A stretch of DNA of 64,000 bases from Prevotella sp. (GTDB lineage: Bacteria; Bacteroidota; Bacteroidia; Bacteroidales; Bacteroidaceae). Both the position numbers and the translations under genes were made by a program. Positions 35,861-43,532 of the stretch are shown here, in pieces. Below the pieces are notes generated by a model. That model ran no database searches. It saw nothing but the letters and a program-made list of their open reading frames with translations, and was not told the origin of the DNA. The first letter of the stretch is position 1. Each line of letters starts with the position of its first letter. The DNA is taken from contig JAFZIZ010000012.1 of assembly GCA_017554145.1 (NCBI GenBank), positions 1 to 64,000 of the forward strand. Reading direction: 5' to 3'.

Positions 35861-37693
35861 ATGCAGATCAACCACTGGCTTAGAATAACACTCTTTGTCA
35901 CTATCCTTCTCTCACCTTCTATGATGAAGGCGCAAACGGCAGCATGTAAGGATACTGCCGAGCATCGTCGTTTGGCAGAAGCTATGTGGGCTGCTACAGG
36001 TGGTGACGATCCCGAGAAGGTATATACGGCTGCCATGACCTTTCAGAAACATACTGATGAAGAAGGTGACTTAGAAGGTCACTATAATGCCTGGATGTGT
36101 GGTGTGGCCTATAATCTGGATCGTGTGAATATCCGAGATGCCTATCATATTGCGGTGGCACTGAAGAATGACCTGAAGAACATTACGGGCGGAAAAGACG
36201 AACAGTATCTCGGTCCTTGTATGATGGGACAGGTATATAATATATGTGGAAATGTACCTGCTGCCATCAAAGAATTTGAAGAAGCCATCAGCCTGATTAA
36301 AGGTACACGCTACGAAGAGACCACTCTCTACTCTTTATATATGGGCTTGGCACACCTCACGTTAGCCTCCAACCCAGACCAGTCGTTGAACTGGATAGAA
36401 GAGGAAATCAAAATTCTTAATCAACATAAAGACTGGCCTGTCTACAACAAGGCTATTGCGGCTGCCTATGCCATCAAAGCCATCATCTATTTCAAGAAAA
36501 AAGACTATGATACTTTCCACCATTGGTACGAACAGGCTCTTTCTGTCAATGAGGGTAGAACCGACGGCTATACGGGTGTATTCATGTCTTATGCCGATAT
36601 CTATAAGAAAGCCCTTGACGGACATCTCGAAGAGGCATTGGCTGCTGCCGACAGTGTTCAGAGCGTGAAAGAGCGTTACAACATCAAGTGCAACCTGTAC
36701 CTCTATGCTGGAGACAAAGACCAGGCTTTTAATACTCAACGTGAATGGATGTTGCTGAACGACTCTGTGACTGGTGAGATGATGGCAGAGAATATCGTAC
36801 AGTCCGAGGAAGAGATGCGTATCATGAGAGATCAGCAGAAAACGACGCGAGTGGCTATTATCATCTTGATTATCAGTATCGTTCTTGCTATTCTCTTTAT
36901 CCTACTGATGTTTATCAGCATCCGTACCCGTCGGCGTTACAACCAGCAACTGAAAGAGAAAAACGAGGAACTGAGGACGGCCTATCAGAAGGTTACGGCG
37001 GCCGACAAGATGAAGGGCGAATTTATCCGTAATGTCAGTCATGAGATACGCACACCACTCAATATCATCAATGGTTTCAGTGAGGTACTTACCAATGAGG
37101 AATATACGTTTGAGCCTCTTGAACGTCATGGGATCGCTGTAGCTATCAGTCAGAACACGCACAAGATTACATCACTTGTCAATAAGATGCTGGCCTTGGC
37201 CAACGATAGTTCCAGAGACCTGCTGAAAGACGTTGAGGAGACCAATGCTGTCAGCGTCTGCCAACAAGCCCTTTCCAATATGCCGGAAACAGACTCTGAC
37301 AAGGTTAAAATAGTATTCATCGACCAGACGGATGGAGATGCTATGCTCACCACTAATAGCGACAGTCTGTTACAGATGTTGAGTTATATATTGGAGAATG
37401 CCGTTAAGTTTACCGAACAGGGACATATCACGCTGATGGTAAAAAATGGAGAGAAAGAAGGTAAAAAACAGATGCAATTCTTCGTGGAGGATACGGGTTG
37501 CGGCATACCTGCCGACAAGATAGATAAGATTTTCGAGCGTTTCATGAAGGTTGACGAGTTCAAGGAAGGTCTTGGTCTCGGATTGGCCTATTGTTATGAG
37601 ACGGCTACCAAGTTAGGAGGCAGCCTCGTGCTTGATCATACTTCTGACCAAGGAACGTCTTTCTTGCTGAGTTTGCCCAAAACATTAGAATAA
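35861..37693 (+). CDS. TPR-containing sensor histidine kinase
   Basis: The product has 610 residues. The signal peptide (MQINHWLRITLFVTILLSP, ending near MMKAQ) is followed by a periplasmic TPR-like region (about 25-310). A membrane segment lies at about 325-350 (VAIIILIISIVLAILFILLM), followed by a short coiled coil. The HisKA domain has RNVSHEIRTPLN with His394. The HATPase domain has LENAVKF, DTGCGIPADK and GLGLGLAYCYE. The ATG at 35861 is preferred to an in-frame TTG within the promoter. It is the first gene before a sugar porter and a response regulator. A role in pentose sensing is inferred from this context. Confidence 0.9.
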   Translation: MQINHWLRITLFVTILLSPSMMKAQTAACKDTAEHRRLAEAMWAATGGDDPEKVYTAAMTFQKHTDEEGDLEGHYNAWMCGVAYNLDRVNIRDAYHIAVALKNDLKNITGGKDEQYLGPCMMGQVYNICGNVPAAIKEFEEAISLIKGTRYEETTLYSLYMGLAHLTLASNPDQSLNWIEEEIKILNQHKDWPVYNKAIAAAYAIKAIIYFKKKDYDTFHHWYEQALSVNEGRTDGYTGVFMSYADIYKKALDGHLEEALAAADSVQSVKERYNIKCNLYLYAGDKDQAFNTQREWMLLNDSVTGEMMAENIVQSEEEMRIMRDQQKTTRVAIIILIISIVLAILFILLMFISIRTRRRYNQQLKEKNEELRTAYQKVTAADKMKGEFIRNVSHEIRTPLNIINGFSEVLTNEEYTFEPLERHGIAVAISQNTHKITSLVNKMLALANDSSRDLLKDVEETNAVSVCQQALSNMPETDSDKVKIVFIDQTDGDAMLTTNSDSLLQMLSYILENAVKFTEQGHITLMVKNGEKEGKKQMQFFVEDTGCGIPADKIDKIFERFMKVDEFKEGLGLGLAYCYETATKLGGSLVLDHTSDQGTSFLLSLPKTLE

Positions 37694-37735
37694 TGAATAG
37701 AAGTAATAAATAGTAAATGTATAAATAGTATTTTT

Positions 37736-39208
37736 ATGAATCAACAAAATCAAACAGGTAGTAAAGCCTACCTTATTTCTATTGTGATGGTCGCAGTCTT
37801 GGGCGGCTTGCTTTTCGGTTATGATACCGCAGTAATCTCTGGTGCTGAGAAGGGCTTGCAGGCATTCTTTATGGAGGCTAAGGACTTTGCCTACACAGAT
37901 GGCTGGCATGGGTTTACATCTGCTAGCGCATTGATTGGCTGTATCATCGGTTCTGCTCTCTCAGGTTTCCTGGCTACGAACTTGGGTCGTAAGAAATCTC
38001 TGATCATTGCTGGTTTGCTGTTTTTCATCTCTGCATTGGGCAGCATGGATCCCGAGTTTATGCTTTTTAAGTATGGTGAGCCTACTTACTCCCTGCTTAT
38101 CATGTTTAATATCTACCGTGTCATTGGTGGTATTGGTGTAGGTCTGGCCTCTGCTATCTGCCCGATGTATATCGGTGAGGTGGCTCCTTCGAACATCCGT
38201 GGTATGCTTGTCTCTTGGAACCAGTTCGCTATTATCTTCGGTCAGTTAGTAGTGTACTTTGTCAACTTCTTCATCTTGGGCGACCACATCCAGCCGCTTG
38301 TAGAGGAGATGGGTAAGGGTATTGCTTCTATCAACCCCGCTGCACAATGGACTGTTACTACTGGTTGGCGTTATATGTTTGGAAGTGAGGCAGTGCCCGC
38401 AGGTCTCTTCGCCCTGCTCATCTGCTTCGTCCCTGAGACCCCGCGTTATCTGGTAAGTGTCGGACAAGACCAGAAAGCTCTCGGCATCCTATCGAAGATT
38501 AATGGTTCCTTAAAAGCCGAGCAGATTCTGCAGGACATCAAGGATACCATGGTCGTTAAGACCGAGAAACTGATGACCTACGGTTTTATGTGTATCTTTA
38601 TCGGTATCATGCTCAGCGTGTTCCAGCAGGCTGTAGGTATCAATGCTGTGCTCTATTACGCTCCGCGTATCTTCGGTGACATGGGTATGGACGATCCGAT
38701 GATGCTGACGGTATTCATGGGTATCATCAATATTACTTTCACCCTTGTAGCTGTGTTTACCGTGGAGAAGTGGGGTCGTAAACCACTGCTCATCTCGGGT
38801 TCATTGGGTATGGCTCTGGGTGCCTTCGGTGTGGCTGTTACCTTTGGTAACGACAGCCTTGCACTAGTCACCGCTGCCTCACTGCTCATCTACTCAGCTT
38901 CGTTCATGTTCTCATGGGGGCCCATCACATGGGTACTCATCGCCGAGATCTTCCCCAATACGATCCGTGGTGGTGCTGTGGCTATCGCCGTTGCCTTCCA
39001 GTGGATTTTCAACTTCATTGTTTCCAGTACCTTCGTACCGATGTTCAATATGCACCTCACAGAGGGTGATGACTTCGGCCATTGGTTCACCTACGGACTC
39101 TATGGCATCATCTGTGTCATTGCTGCACTCTTCGTTTGGAGACTTGTTCCAGAGACTAAGGGTAAGACACTGGAGGATATGACAAAACTTTGGAAAAATC
39201 AAAAATAA
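37736..39208 (+). CDS. xylE: MFS sugar porter (xylose/arabinose:H+ symporter type)
   Basis: The product has 490 residues and 12 membrane segments. Sugar-porter signatures are GGLLFGYDTAVISGAEKGLQ in helix 1, GRKKSLIIAG, RVIGGIGVGLASAICPMYIGEV in the loop between helices 4 and 5, VPETPRYLVS, FQQAVGINAVLYYAP in helix 7 and VPETKGKTLEDM at the end. QQAVGIN is the sugar-binding motif. The best match is the XylE branch, but arabinose or glucose cannot be excluded. The GH51 neighbour favours a pentose. Confidence 0.88.
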   Translation: MNQQNQTGSKAYLISIVMVAVLGGLLFGYDTAVISGAEKGLQAFFMEAKDFAYTDGWHGFTSASALIGCIIGSALSGFLATNLGRKKSLIIAGLLFFISALGSMDPEFMLFKYGEPTYSLLIMFNIYRVIGGIGVGLASAICPMYIGEVAPSNIRGMLVSWNQFAIIFGQLVVYFVNFFILGDHIQPLVEEMGKGIASINPAAQWTVTTGWRYMFGSEAVPAGLFALLICFVPETPRYLVSVGQDQKALGILSKINGSLKAEQILQDIKDTMVVKTEKLMTYGFMCIFIGIMLSVFQQAVGINAVLYYAPRIFGDMGMDDPMMLTVFMGIINITFTLVAVFTVEKWGRKPLLISGSLGMALGAFGVAVTFGNDSLALVTAASLLIYSASFMFSWGPITWVLIAEIFPNTIRGGAVAIAVAFQWIFNFIVSSTFVPMFNMHLTEGDDFGHWFTYGLYGIICVIAALFVWRLVPETKGKTLEDMTKLWKNQK

Positions 39209-39211
39209 AGA

Positions 39212-39565
39212 ATGATGAAAAAGATTTTAATTGCTGAAGACAACGATAGCAACTATCTGTTGATGACTTATATCCTGAAGGGACATTACGAGTACTCACG
39301 TGCTCGTAATGGCTTGGAAGTAGTAGAAATGGTTGGGAAGGAGTCTCCTGACCTTGTTATCTTGGATTTGAAGATGCCAGTGCTGGACGGTTTAGAGGCT
39401 GCCCGACAGATTAGGGCGAAGTTTTCGACGTTGCCCATTATTGCTGTGACAGCCAATGCCTTTGAATCGGATCGTCTGGAGTCTATCAAAGCAGGATGCA
39501 ACGAGTTCCTGACGAAGCCTGTCAGTTGTCAGGTGTGTCTGGAAACTATCCAGAAATATATTTAG
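39212..39565 (+). CDS. Single-domain response regulator
   Basis: The product has 117 residues, a lone receiver domain. The acidic pocket is Glu9/Asp10, the phospho-acceptor is Asp52 in LVILDLKMPVLDG, the conserved Thr is in VTANAFE, and Lys is in FLTKPV. No output domain is present. It may act as a phosphate shuttle or bind a partner protein. It lies 3 bp after the porter gene and in the same operon as the kinase, which is probably its partner. Confidence 0.93.
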   Translation: MMKKILIAEDNDSNYLLMTYILKGHYEYSRARNGLEVVEMVGKESPDLVILDLKMPVLDGLEAARQIRAKFSTLPIIAVTANAFESDRLESIKAGCNEFLTKPVSCQVCLETIQKYI

Positions 39566-39586
39566 ATGGACAAAGAATGAAGAATG

Positions 39587-40039
39587 CTACCGCTTGGTCT
39601 TGAAGAACTCTTGCATCAAGTGGCGGCATTCTTCTTGTAATACCCCCTTTGTAACGGTAGTCTTAGGGTGGAGCGCATGCGGGGCATACTGTTGATAGCC
39701 CCGTTTTTCATCTTCCGTACCATATACCACGCGTGCCAACTGCGACCAGCCGATGGCTCCGGCACACATCGTACATGGCTCCACAGTGACATACAGGGTA
39801 CAGTCCGTCAGGTATTTCCCTCCCAATTCATTGGCGGCTGCCGTAATCGCCTGCATCTCGGCATGTGCCGTTACGTCGTGAAGTGTCTCCGTCAGGTTAT
39901 GGGCACGGGCAATGATATGGTCTTGACAGACGATGACGGCACCAATGGGTATCTCGCCCTCGTCAAATGCTTGTTGCGCTTCGGCTAATGCCTTGCGCAT
40001 ATACTGTTCGTCTTTTTTTTGTAATTCTTCTGCTGTCAT
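39587..40039 (-). CDS. tadA: tRNA-specific adenosine deaminase
   Basis: The product has 150 residues and converts A34 to inosine in tRNA-Arg. The CDA-fold zinc site is complete: HAE at 59-61 and PCTMC with Cys89 and Cys92. The ATG starts only 3 nt after its -7 box, so the mRNA is probably leaderless. It converges with the response regulator gene (21 bp). Confidence 0.95.
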   Translation of the reverse strand: MTAEELQKKDEQYMRKALAEAQQAFDEGEIPIGAVIVCQDHIIARAHNLTETLHDVTAHAEMQAITAAANELGGKYLTDCTLYVTVEPCTMCAGAIGWSQLARVVYGTEDEKRGYQQYAPHALHPKTTVTKGVLQEECRHLMQEFFKTKR

Positions 40040-40042
40040 GTT

Positions 40043-40051
40043 GCAAAATTA
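40043..40051 (-). promoter_or_regulatory. -7 box of tadA, 3 nt from the start codon
   Basis: The minus strand reads TAATTTTGC, then AAC and ATG. Transcription would start at or next to the A of ATG. Confidence 0.5.
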
Positions 40052-40057
40052 CAAAAT

Positions 40058-40093
40058 AATTATCAATTGTCAATTGTGAATTATCAATTATTT
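40058..40093. repeat. AATTATCAATTG-type low-complexity block
   Basis: Overlapping AATTG/CAATT/AATTATCAATTA units fill the gap between the divergent tadA and birA promoters. A similar block lies at 60341-60373, also between divergent promoters. Confidence 0.6.
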
Positions 40094-40095
40094 CG

Positions 40096-40104
40096 TATCT
40101 TTGC
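40096..40104 (+). promoter_or_regulatory. -7 box of birA, 3 nt from the start codon
   Basis: The site reads TATCTTTGC, followed by CAC and ATG. Like tadA, this predicts a leaderless transcript. Confidence 0.55.
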
Positions 40105-40107
40105 CAC

Positions 40108-40824
40108 ATGGAATGGAAAATCATTCATATTGACGAGACCGATTCTACCAACCGCTGGCTTCGCGAATACAAAGAGCCAATGGCTAACAGCCCACAGCTA
40201 ATCGCCGTATGGGCTGACTTCCAGACAGCAGGCAAGGGGCAGGGCAGCAATACGTGGGAATCAGAACGGGGTAAAAACCTGCTGTTCTCGATTCTCTTCC
40301 ATCCCGATGGTGTTCCTGCCAATCGGCAGTTTGTCATCTCTATGGCAATCTCATTGGCCATTACGGATGCGTTGGGTGAGCAGATTGGGGACGTGAGTGT
40401 CAAATGGCCTAATGACATCTATTGGCGTAACGGCAAGATTAGTGGTATATTAATAGAGAATCGCTTGTCTGGACAGATTATCAAGGAGTCCATCATCGGT
40501 GTCGGTATCAATGTGAACCAACGTGAGTTCCATAGCGATGCCCCCAATCCTGTATCTCTCTGGCAGATACATGGTCATGAGACTGATCGGGAGCAATTGC
40601 TGCATGATATCCTCGACCGCTTCTCTCGCTATATGGAGAGGGATGTGCGCGACGACTATATGCGGATGCTCTATCGGCGCAAAGGGTTTTATCCCTATAG
40701 TGATGCCGATGGCACCTTCATGGCAGAGTTGGTTGACGTCGAGGAAGACGGTCATCTGCTGCTGCGTGATGATAGTGGTCATGACAGGCGGTATGCGTTC
40801 AAAGAAGTCACTTTCATTTTATAA
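40108..40824 (+). CDS. birA: Biotin-[acetyl-CoA-carboxylase] ligase
   Basis: The product has 238 residues and attaches biotin to the carboxylase carrier protein. Motifs are IHIDETDSTNRWL, ADFQTAGKGQGSNTWESERG (the GRGR-type biotinyl-AMP loop), VKWPNDIYW, and GKISGILIENRL. There is no N-terminal helix-turn-helix, so it is a ligase only. A small C-terminal beta domain (about 190-238) is present. Confidence 0.95.
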   Translation: MEWKIIHIDETDSTNRWLREYKEPMANSPQLIAVWADFQTAGKGQGSNTWESERGKNLLFSILFHPDGVPANRQFVISMAISLAITDALGEQIGDVSVKWPNDIYWRNGKISGILIENRLSGQIIKESIIGVGINVNQREFHSDAPNPVSLWQIHGHETDREQLLHDILDRFSRYMERDVRDDYMRMLYRRKGFYPYSDADGTFMAELVDVEEDGHLLLRDDSGHDRRYAFKEVTFIL

Positions 40825-40861
40825 AGTTGTAATAACGATATAACGAAAAAGAAAAAAGATT

Positions 40862-41572
40862 ATGGCAAAATTCAAGAGAATCCTTTTGAAACTCTCGGGT
40901 GAGAGTCTGATGGGAAAACAAGGTTATGGTATCGACCCTGAGCGTCTGAACGACTATGCACGTCAGATTAAGGAAGTCAGCGAGATGGGTGTACAGATTG
41001 GTATTGTCATCGGTGGTGGTAATATCTTCCGTGGACTAAGCGGCTCACAGAAAGGTTTCGACCGTGTGAAGGGCGACCAGATGGGTATGTGTGCTACAGT
41101 CATCAATTCCCTCGCCCTGAGTTCAGCATTAGGTGCTGTTGGTGTGAAGAACAAGGTGCTGACGGCTATCTGTATGGAGCCTATTGGTGAGTTCTACTCT
41201 AAGTGGAAGGCTATTGAGGCGTTGGAGGCAGGTTATGTCTGCATCTTCTCTGCTGGTACGGGCAGTCCTTATTTCACTACTGATACTGGTAGTTCACTGC
41301 GTGGCGTAGAGATTGAGGCAGAAGTGATGCTGAAGGGCACTCGTGTGGATGGCGTCTATACGGCAGACCCCGAGAAAGACCCCACTGCCACGAAGTTCAG
41401 TGAGATCACTTATCAGGAAGTCCTTGCCCGTGGTCTGAAGGTGATGGACCTCTCTGCTGTCTGTATGTGTCAGGATAATAACCTTCCCATCTACGTCTTC
41501 AACATGGATGTCGTTGGTAACCTGAAGAAGGTGATGGACGGTGAGGACATTGGAACACTCGTACATCCGTAA
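40862..41572 (+). CDS. pyrH: Uridylate kinase
   Basis: The product has 236 residues and makes UDP from UMP. Motifs are RILLKLSGESLMGKQGYGID, IGIVIGGGNIFRGLSG, GDQMGMCATVINSLAL, FSAGTGSPYFTTDTGSSLRG and GTRVDGVYTADPEKDP. The length is normal. It follows birA by 37 bp and ends before a terminator. Confidence 0.97.
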   Translation: MAKFKRILLKLSGESLMGKQGYGIDPERLNDYARQIKEVSEMGVQIGIVIGGGNIFRGLSGSQKGFDRVKGDQMGMCATVINSLALSSALGAVGVKNKVLTAICMEPIGEFYSKWKAIEALEAGYVCIFSAGTGSPYFTTDTGSSLRGVEIEAEVMLKGTRVDGVYTADPEKDPTATKFSEITYQEVLARGLKVMDLSAVCMCQDNNLPIYVFNMDVVGNLKKVMDGEDIGTLVHP

Positions 41573-41588
41573 GTATTTTAGAAATAAA

Positions 41589-41620
41589 GAAAAGGCATCC
41601 AATCGGGTGCCTTTTTTCTT
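41589..41620 (+). terminator. Intrinsic terminator between pyrH and the DUF4834 gene
   Basis: AAAAGGCA(TCC) pairs with (GGG)TGCCTTTT around a short loop, followed by a run of T. The opposite strand also has a T-rich side, so it may serve both convergent genes. Confidence 0.75.
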
Positions 41621-42012
41621 TATGACTCGCTGAACTCGACGTATTCGCCGTCGGAATCGTCGTAGATTTTCTTGTTCTCACGTTCGGAACGGCGGTCGAT
41701 AATGGTTTCACCCGTTGCTGTTTTGGTATGTACCTCAACGGGTTCTTCTTGGATTTTCTCTTCTTGTTGGGCACGTGGCTCTTCCTGTTGCTGGCGTGGA
41801 CTAGCCTGTTGTTGAGCCGTTTGTGCGGTGTAATGATACTGACGCTGTTGGCGTCCTGTCTCACTCTGGTATTGGTGTTCCTTGTTAATGGCTTCTCTCT
41901 TGGCCTTCATGCGAGCTTTCTTGATAGCCTTGATGATGCGTCCGCCAGAAAGTAGGAGGATGAATACGACGATGAAAAAGACGAAAAGCAAAAATCCCAT
42001 ATCGTTACTCAT
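41620..42012 (-). CDS. DUF4834 family membrane protein
   Basis: The product has 130 residues. It has one N-terminal membrane helix (about 5-25, MGFLLFVFFIVVFILLLSGG), a basic stretch, then a Gln/Glu-rich low-complexity region (about 45-90). The conserved-looking end RRSERENKKIYDDSDGEYVEF is what marks DUF4834 in Bacteroidetes. The function is unknown. It lies 18 bp downstream of pssA and is probably the last gene of psd-pssA-DUF4834. Confidence 0.75.
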   Translation of the reverse strand: MSNDMGFLLFVFFIVVFILLLSGGRIIKAIKKARMKAKREAINKEHQYQSETGRQQRQYHYTAQTAQQQASPRQQQEEPRAQQEEKIQEEPVEVHTKTATGETIIDRRSERENKKIYDDSDGEYVEFSES

Positions 42013-42030
42013 AGTCTTAGGTGTTTTTAG

Positions 42031-42717
42031 TTAATTATGATGTGAGTGATTTGTTATTATCGAGAGGATGATATACCATGCGATGATGGCTGCGAGTCCA
42101 CTGATGCCGAGGAACACCAACAGCGGAATACATGTGAGCAGGAAGATGTATTTCACTTCGTTGCCCTTCCATCCCCACGTCTTGAATTTCAGCGCGAACA
42201 TGGGTATCTCGGCAACGAGCAGGTAGCAACTGATGAAGACGCTACCCAAGATGATGAGACTGAGGTTAGAACTGATGAATGGTGCCGATTTCATCCAACA
42301 GCCTGCTCCTACAATGAGTGCTCCCCAAAACAGTGCATTGGCAGGTGTGGGCAGTCCTATGAATCCCATGGCTTGACGTTCATCGAGATTGAACTTCGCC
42401 AAACGTAGGGCGGAAAATGCAGCCATGACGAAAACAATAAACGGCAATAGTTCTGTCTCGGGTCTGAGATATTCAAATATGATGGCAGAGGGGGCAAAAC
42501 CGAAGGTGATGCAGTCGGCGAGGGAATCTAGTTCCTTACCGATAGGAGAACTGACATGTAGCAGTCGTGCTACCATACCATCGAAGAAATCGAACACAGC
42601 ACCAATCACGATAAACAGCAATGCCATATCGCATTTCCCCTGGAAAGCCCAATAGGTAGCAATGCAGCCGCTGATGAGGTTGCAGCACGTAATCGTATTT
42701 GGTATATGCTTTTTCAT
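42031..42717 (-). CDS. pssA: CDP-diacylglycerol-serine O-phosphatidyltransferase
   Basis: The product has 228 residues with about 6-7 membrane segments. The CDP-alcohol phosphatidyltransferase motif DGMVARLLHVSSPIGKELDSLAD, at about residues 45-67, contains the D-G-x2-A-R-x8-G-x3-D-x3-D signature. It makes phosphatidylserine, which the next enzyme (psd, upstream by 3 bp) decarboxylates. Confidence 0.95.
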   Translation of the reverse strand: MKKHIPNTITCCNLISGCIATYWAFQGKCDMALLFIVIGAVFDFFDGMVARLLHVSSPIGKELDSLADCITFGFAPSAIIFEYLRPETELLPFIVFVMAAFSALRLAKFNLDERQAMGFIGLPTPANALFWGALIVGAGCWMKSAPFISSNLSLIILGSVFISCYLLVAEIPMFALKFKTWGWKGNEVKYIFLLTCIPLLVFLGISGLAAIIAWYIILSIITNHSHHN

Positions 42718-42720
42718 TCC

Positions 42721-43419
42721 TTACCTCAATTTCGCTATCACGGTCTGGTCACCTGTGGTGGGCTGGTTCATACCTACACAGACTTTCGTGTCGAGAGGCA
42801 GATAGACATCCACACGGGAACCGAGTTTGATGAACCCTAAGTGCTCGTCGATATAACATTCTTCCCCTTCCTTGGCATAGGTAACGATGCGTCGTGCCAT
42901 CGCTCCGGCAATCTGGCGCACGAGAACATCAACGCCCTCGGGAGTGGTAATCATGATGTCGGCATGCTCGTTCTCCTCACTCGCCTTGGGCAACCACGCC
43001 TTATGATAGTTACCGTTTTGATGGTGTACAAACTTCACCTTGCCATCAACGGGAAACCAGTTGGCGTGTACGTTCAGTGGACTCATAAAGATACTGATGA
43101 GCAGTCGCCTGTCGTGGAAATACTCGTTCTCGTCAGTTTCCTCAATGACTACAATCTTTCCGTCGGCAGGTGCAACGACCAGTTTCTCTGTGTCGCCGTT
43201 GAAATATCGGATGGGGCAGCGGTAGAAATTGAGTGCCATCGCCCAAACAAAACCAAAGATGACGATGAAAGCCCAGAAAGGAATGGGATTATCAATGGTG
43301 TACCAGAGTACCGACGCAATACCAATCAGTATTATCATGCTGATGGTTAGCTCGTTAGTCCCCTCGCGGTGGATTCTGACGTTTTTCAGTTTCTTGATCT
43401 TTCGGATTCTTTCTCCCAT
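42721..43419 (-). CDS. psd: Phosphatidylserine decarboxylase proenzyme
   Basis: The product has 232 residues, the short archaeal/Bacteroidetes type. It has two membrane segments at about 25-60, then [44 protein letters not shown] and [13 protein letters not shown]. The GSR motif is the self-cleavage site that yields the pyruvoyl group. A longer reading from a TTG at 43446 begins at the promoter and is rejected in favour of the ATG at 43419. Product: phosphatidylethanolamine. Confidence 0.95.
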   Translation of the reverse strand: MGERIRKIKKLKNVRIHREGTNELTISMIILIGIASVLWYTIDNPIPFWAFIVIFGFVWAMALNFYRCPIRYFNGDTEKLVVAPADGKIVVIEETDENEYFHDRRLLISIFMSPLNVHANWFPVDGKVKFVHHQNGNYHKAWLPKASEENEHADIMITTPEGVDVLVRQIAGAMARRIVTYAKEGEECYIDEHLGFIKLGSRVDVYLPLDTKVCVGMNQPTTGDQTVIAKLR

Positions 43420-43442
43420 GGGTATTGTTTTTCGTTCCAATT

Positions 43443-43451
43443 GCAAAGGTA
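43443..43451 (-). promoter_or_regulatory. -7 box for psd-pssA
   Basis: The minus strand reads TACCTTTGC, 23 bp before the psd ATG at 43419. Confidence 0.5.
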
Positions 43452-43515
43452 TAAAATATTTCTTAATTCTTGGTTCATTCTTCGTAATTTTTTTGGTTAT
43501 CTCGGTTTTTTGGTG

Positions 43516-43524
43516 TAACTTTAC
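43516..43524 (+). promoter_or_regulatory. Variant -7 box for dnaE
   Basis: The site reads TAACTTTAC (TAnnTTT, with A for G), 8 nt before the ATG at 43533. The leader would be very short. Confidence 0.4.
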
Positions 43525-43532
43525 GGCTCAAA

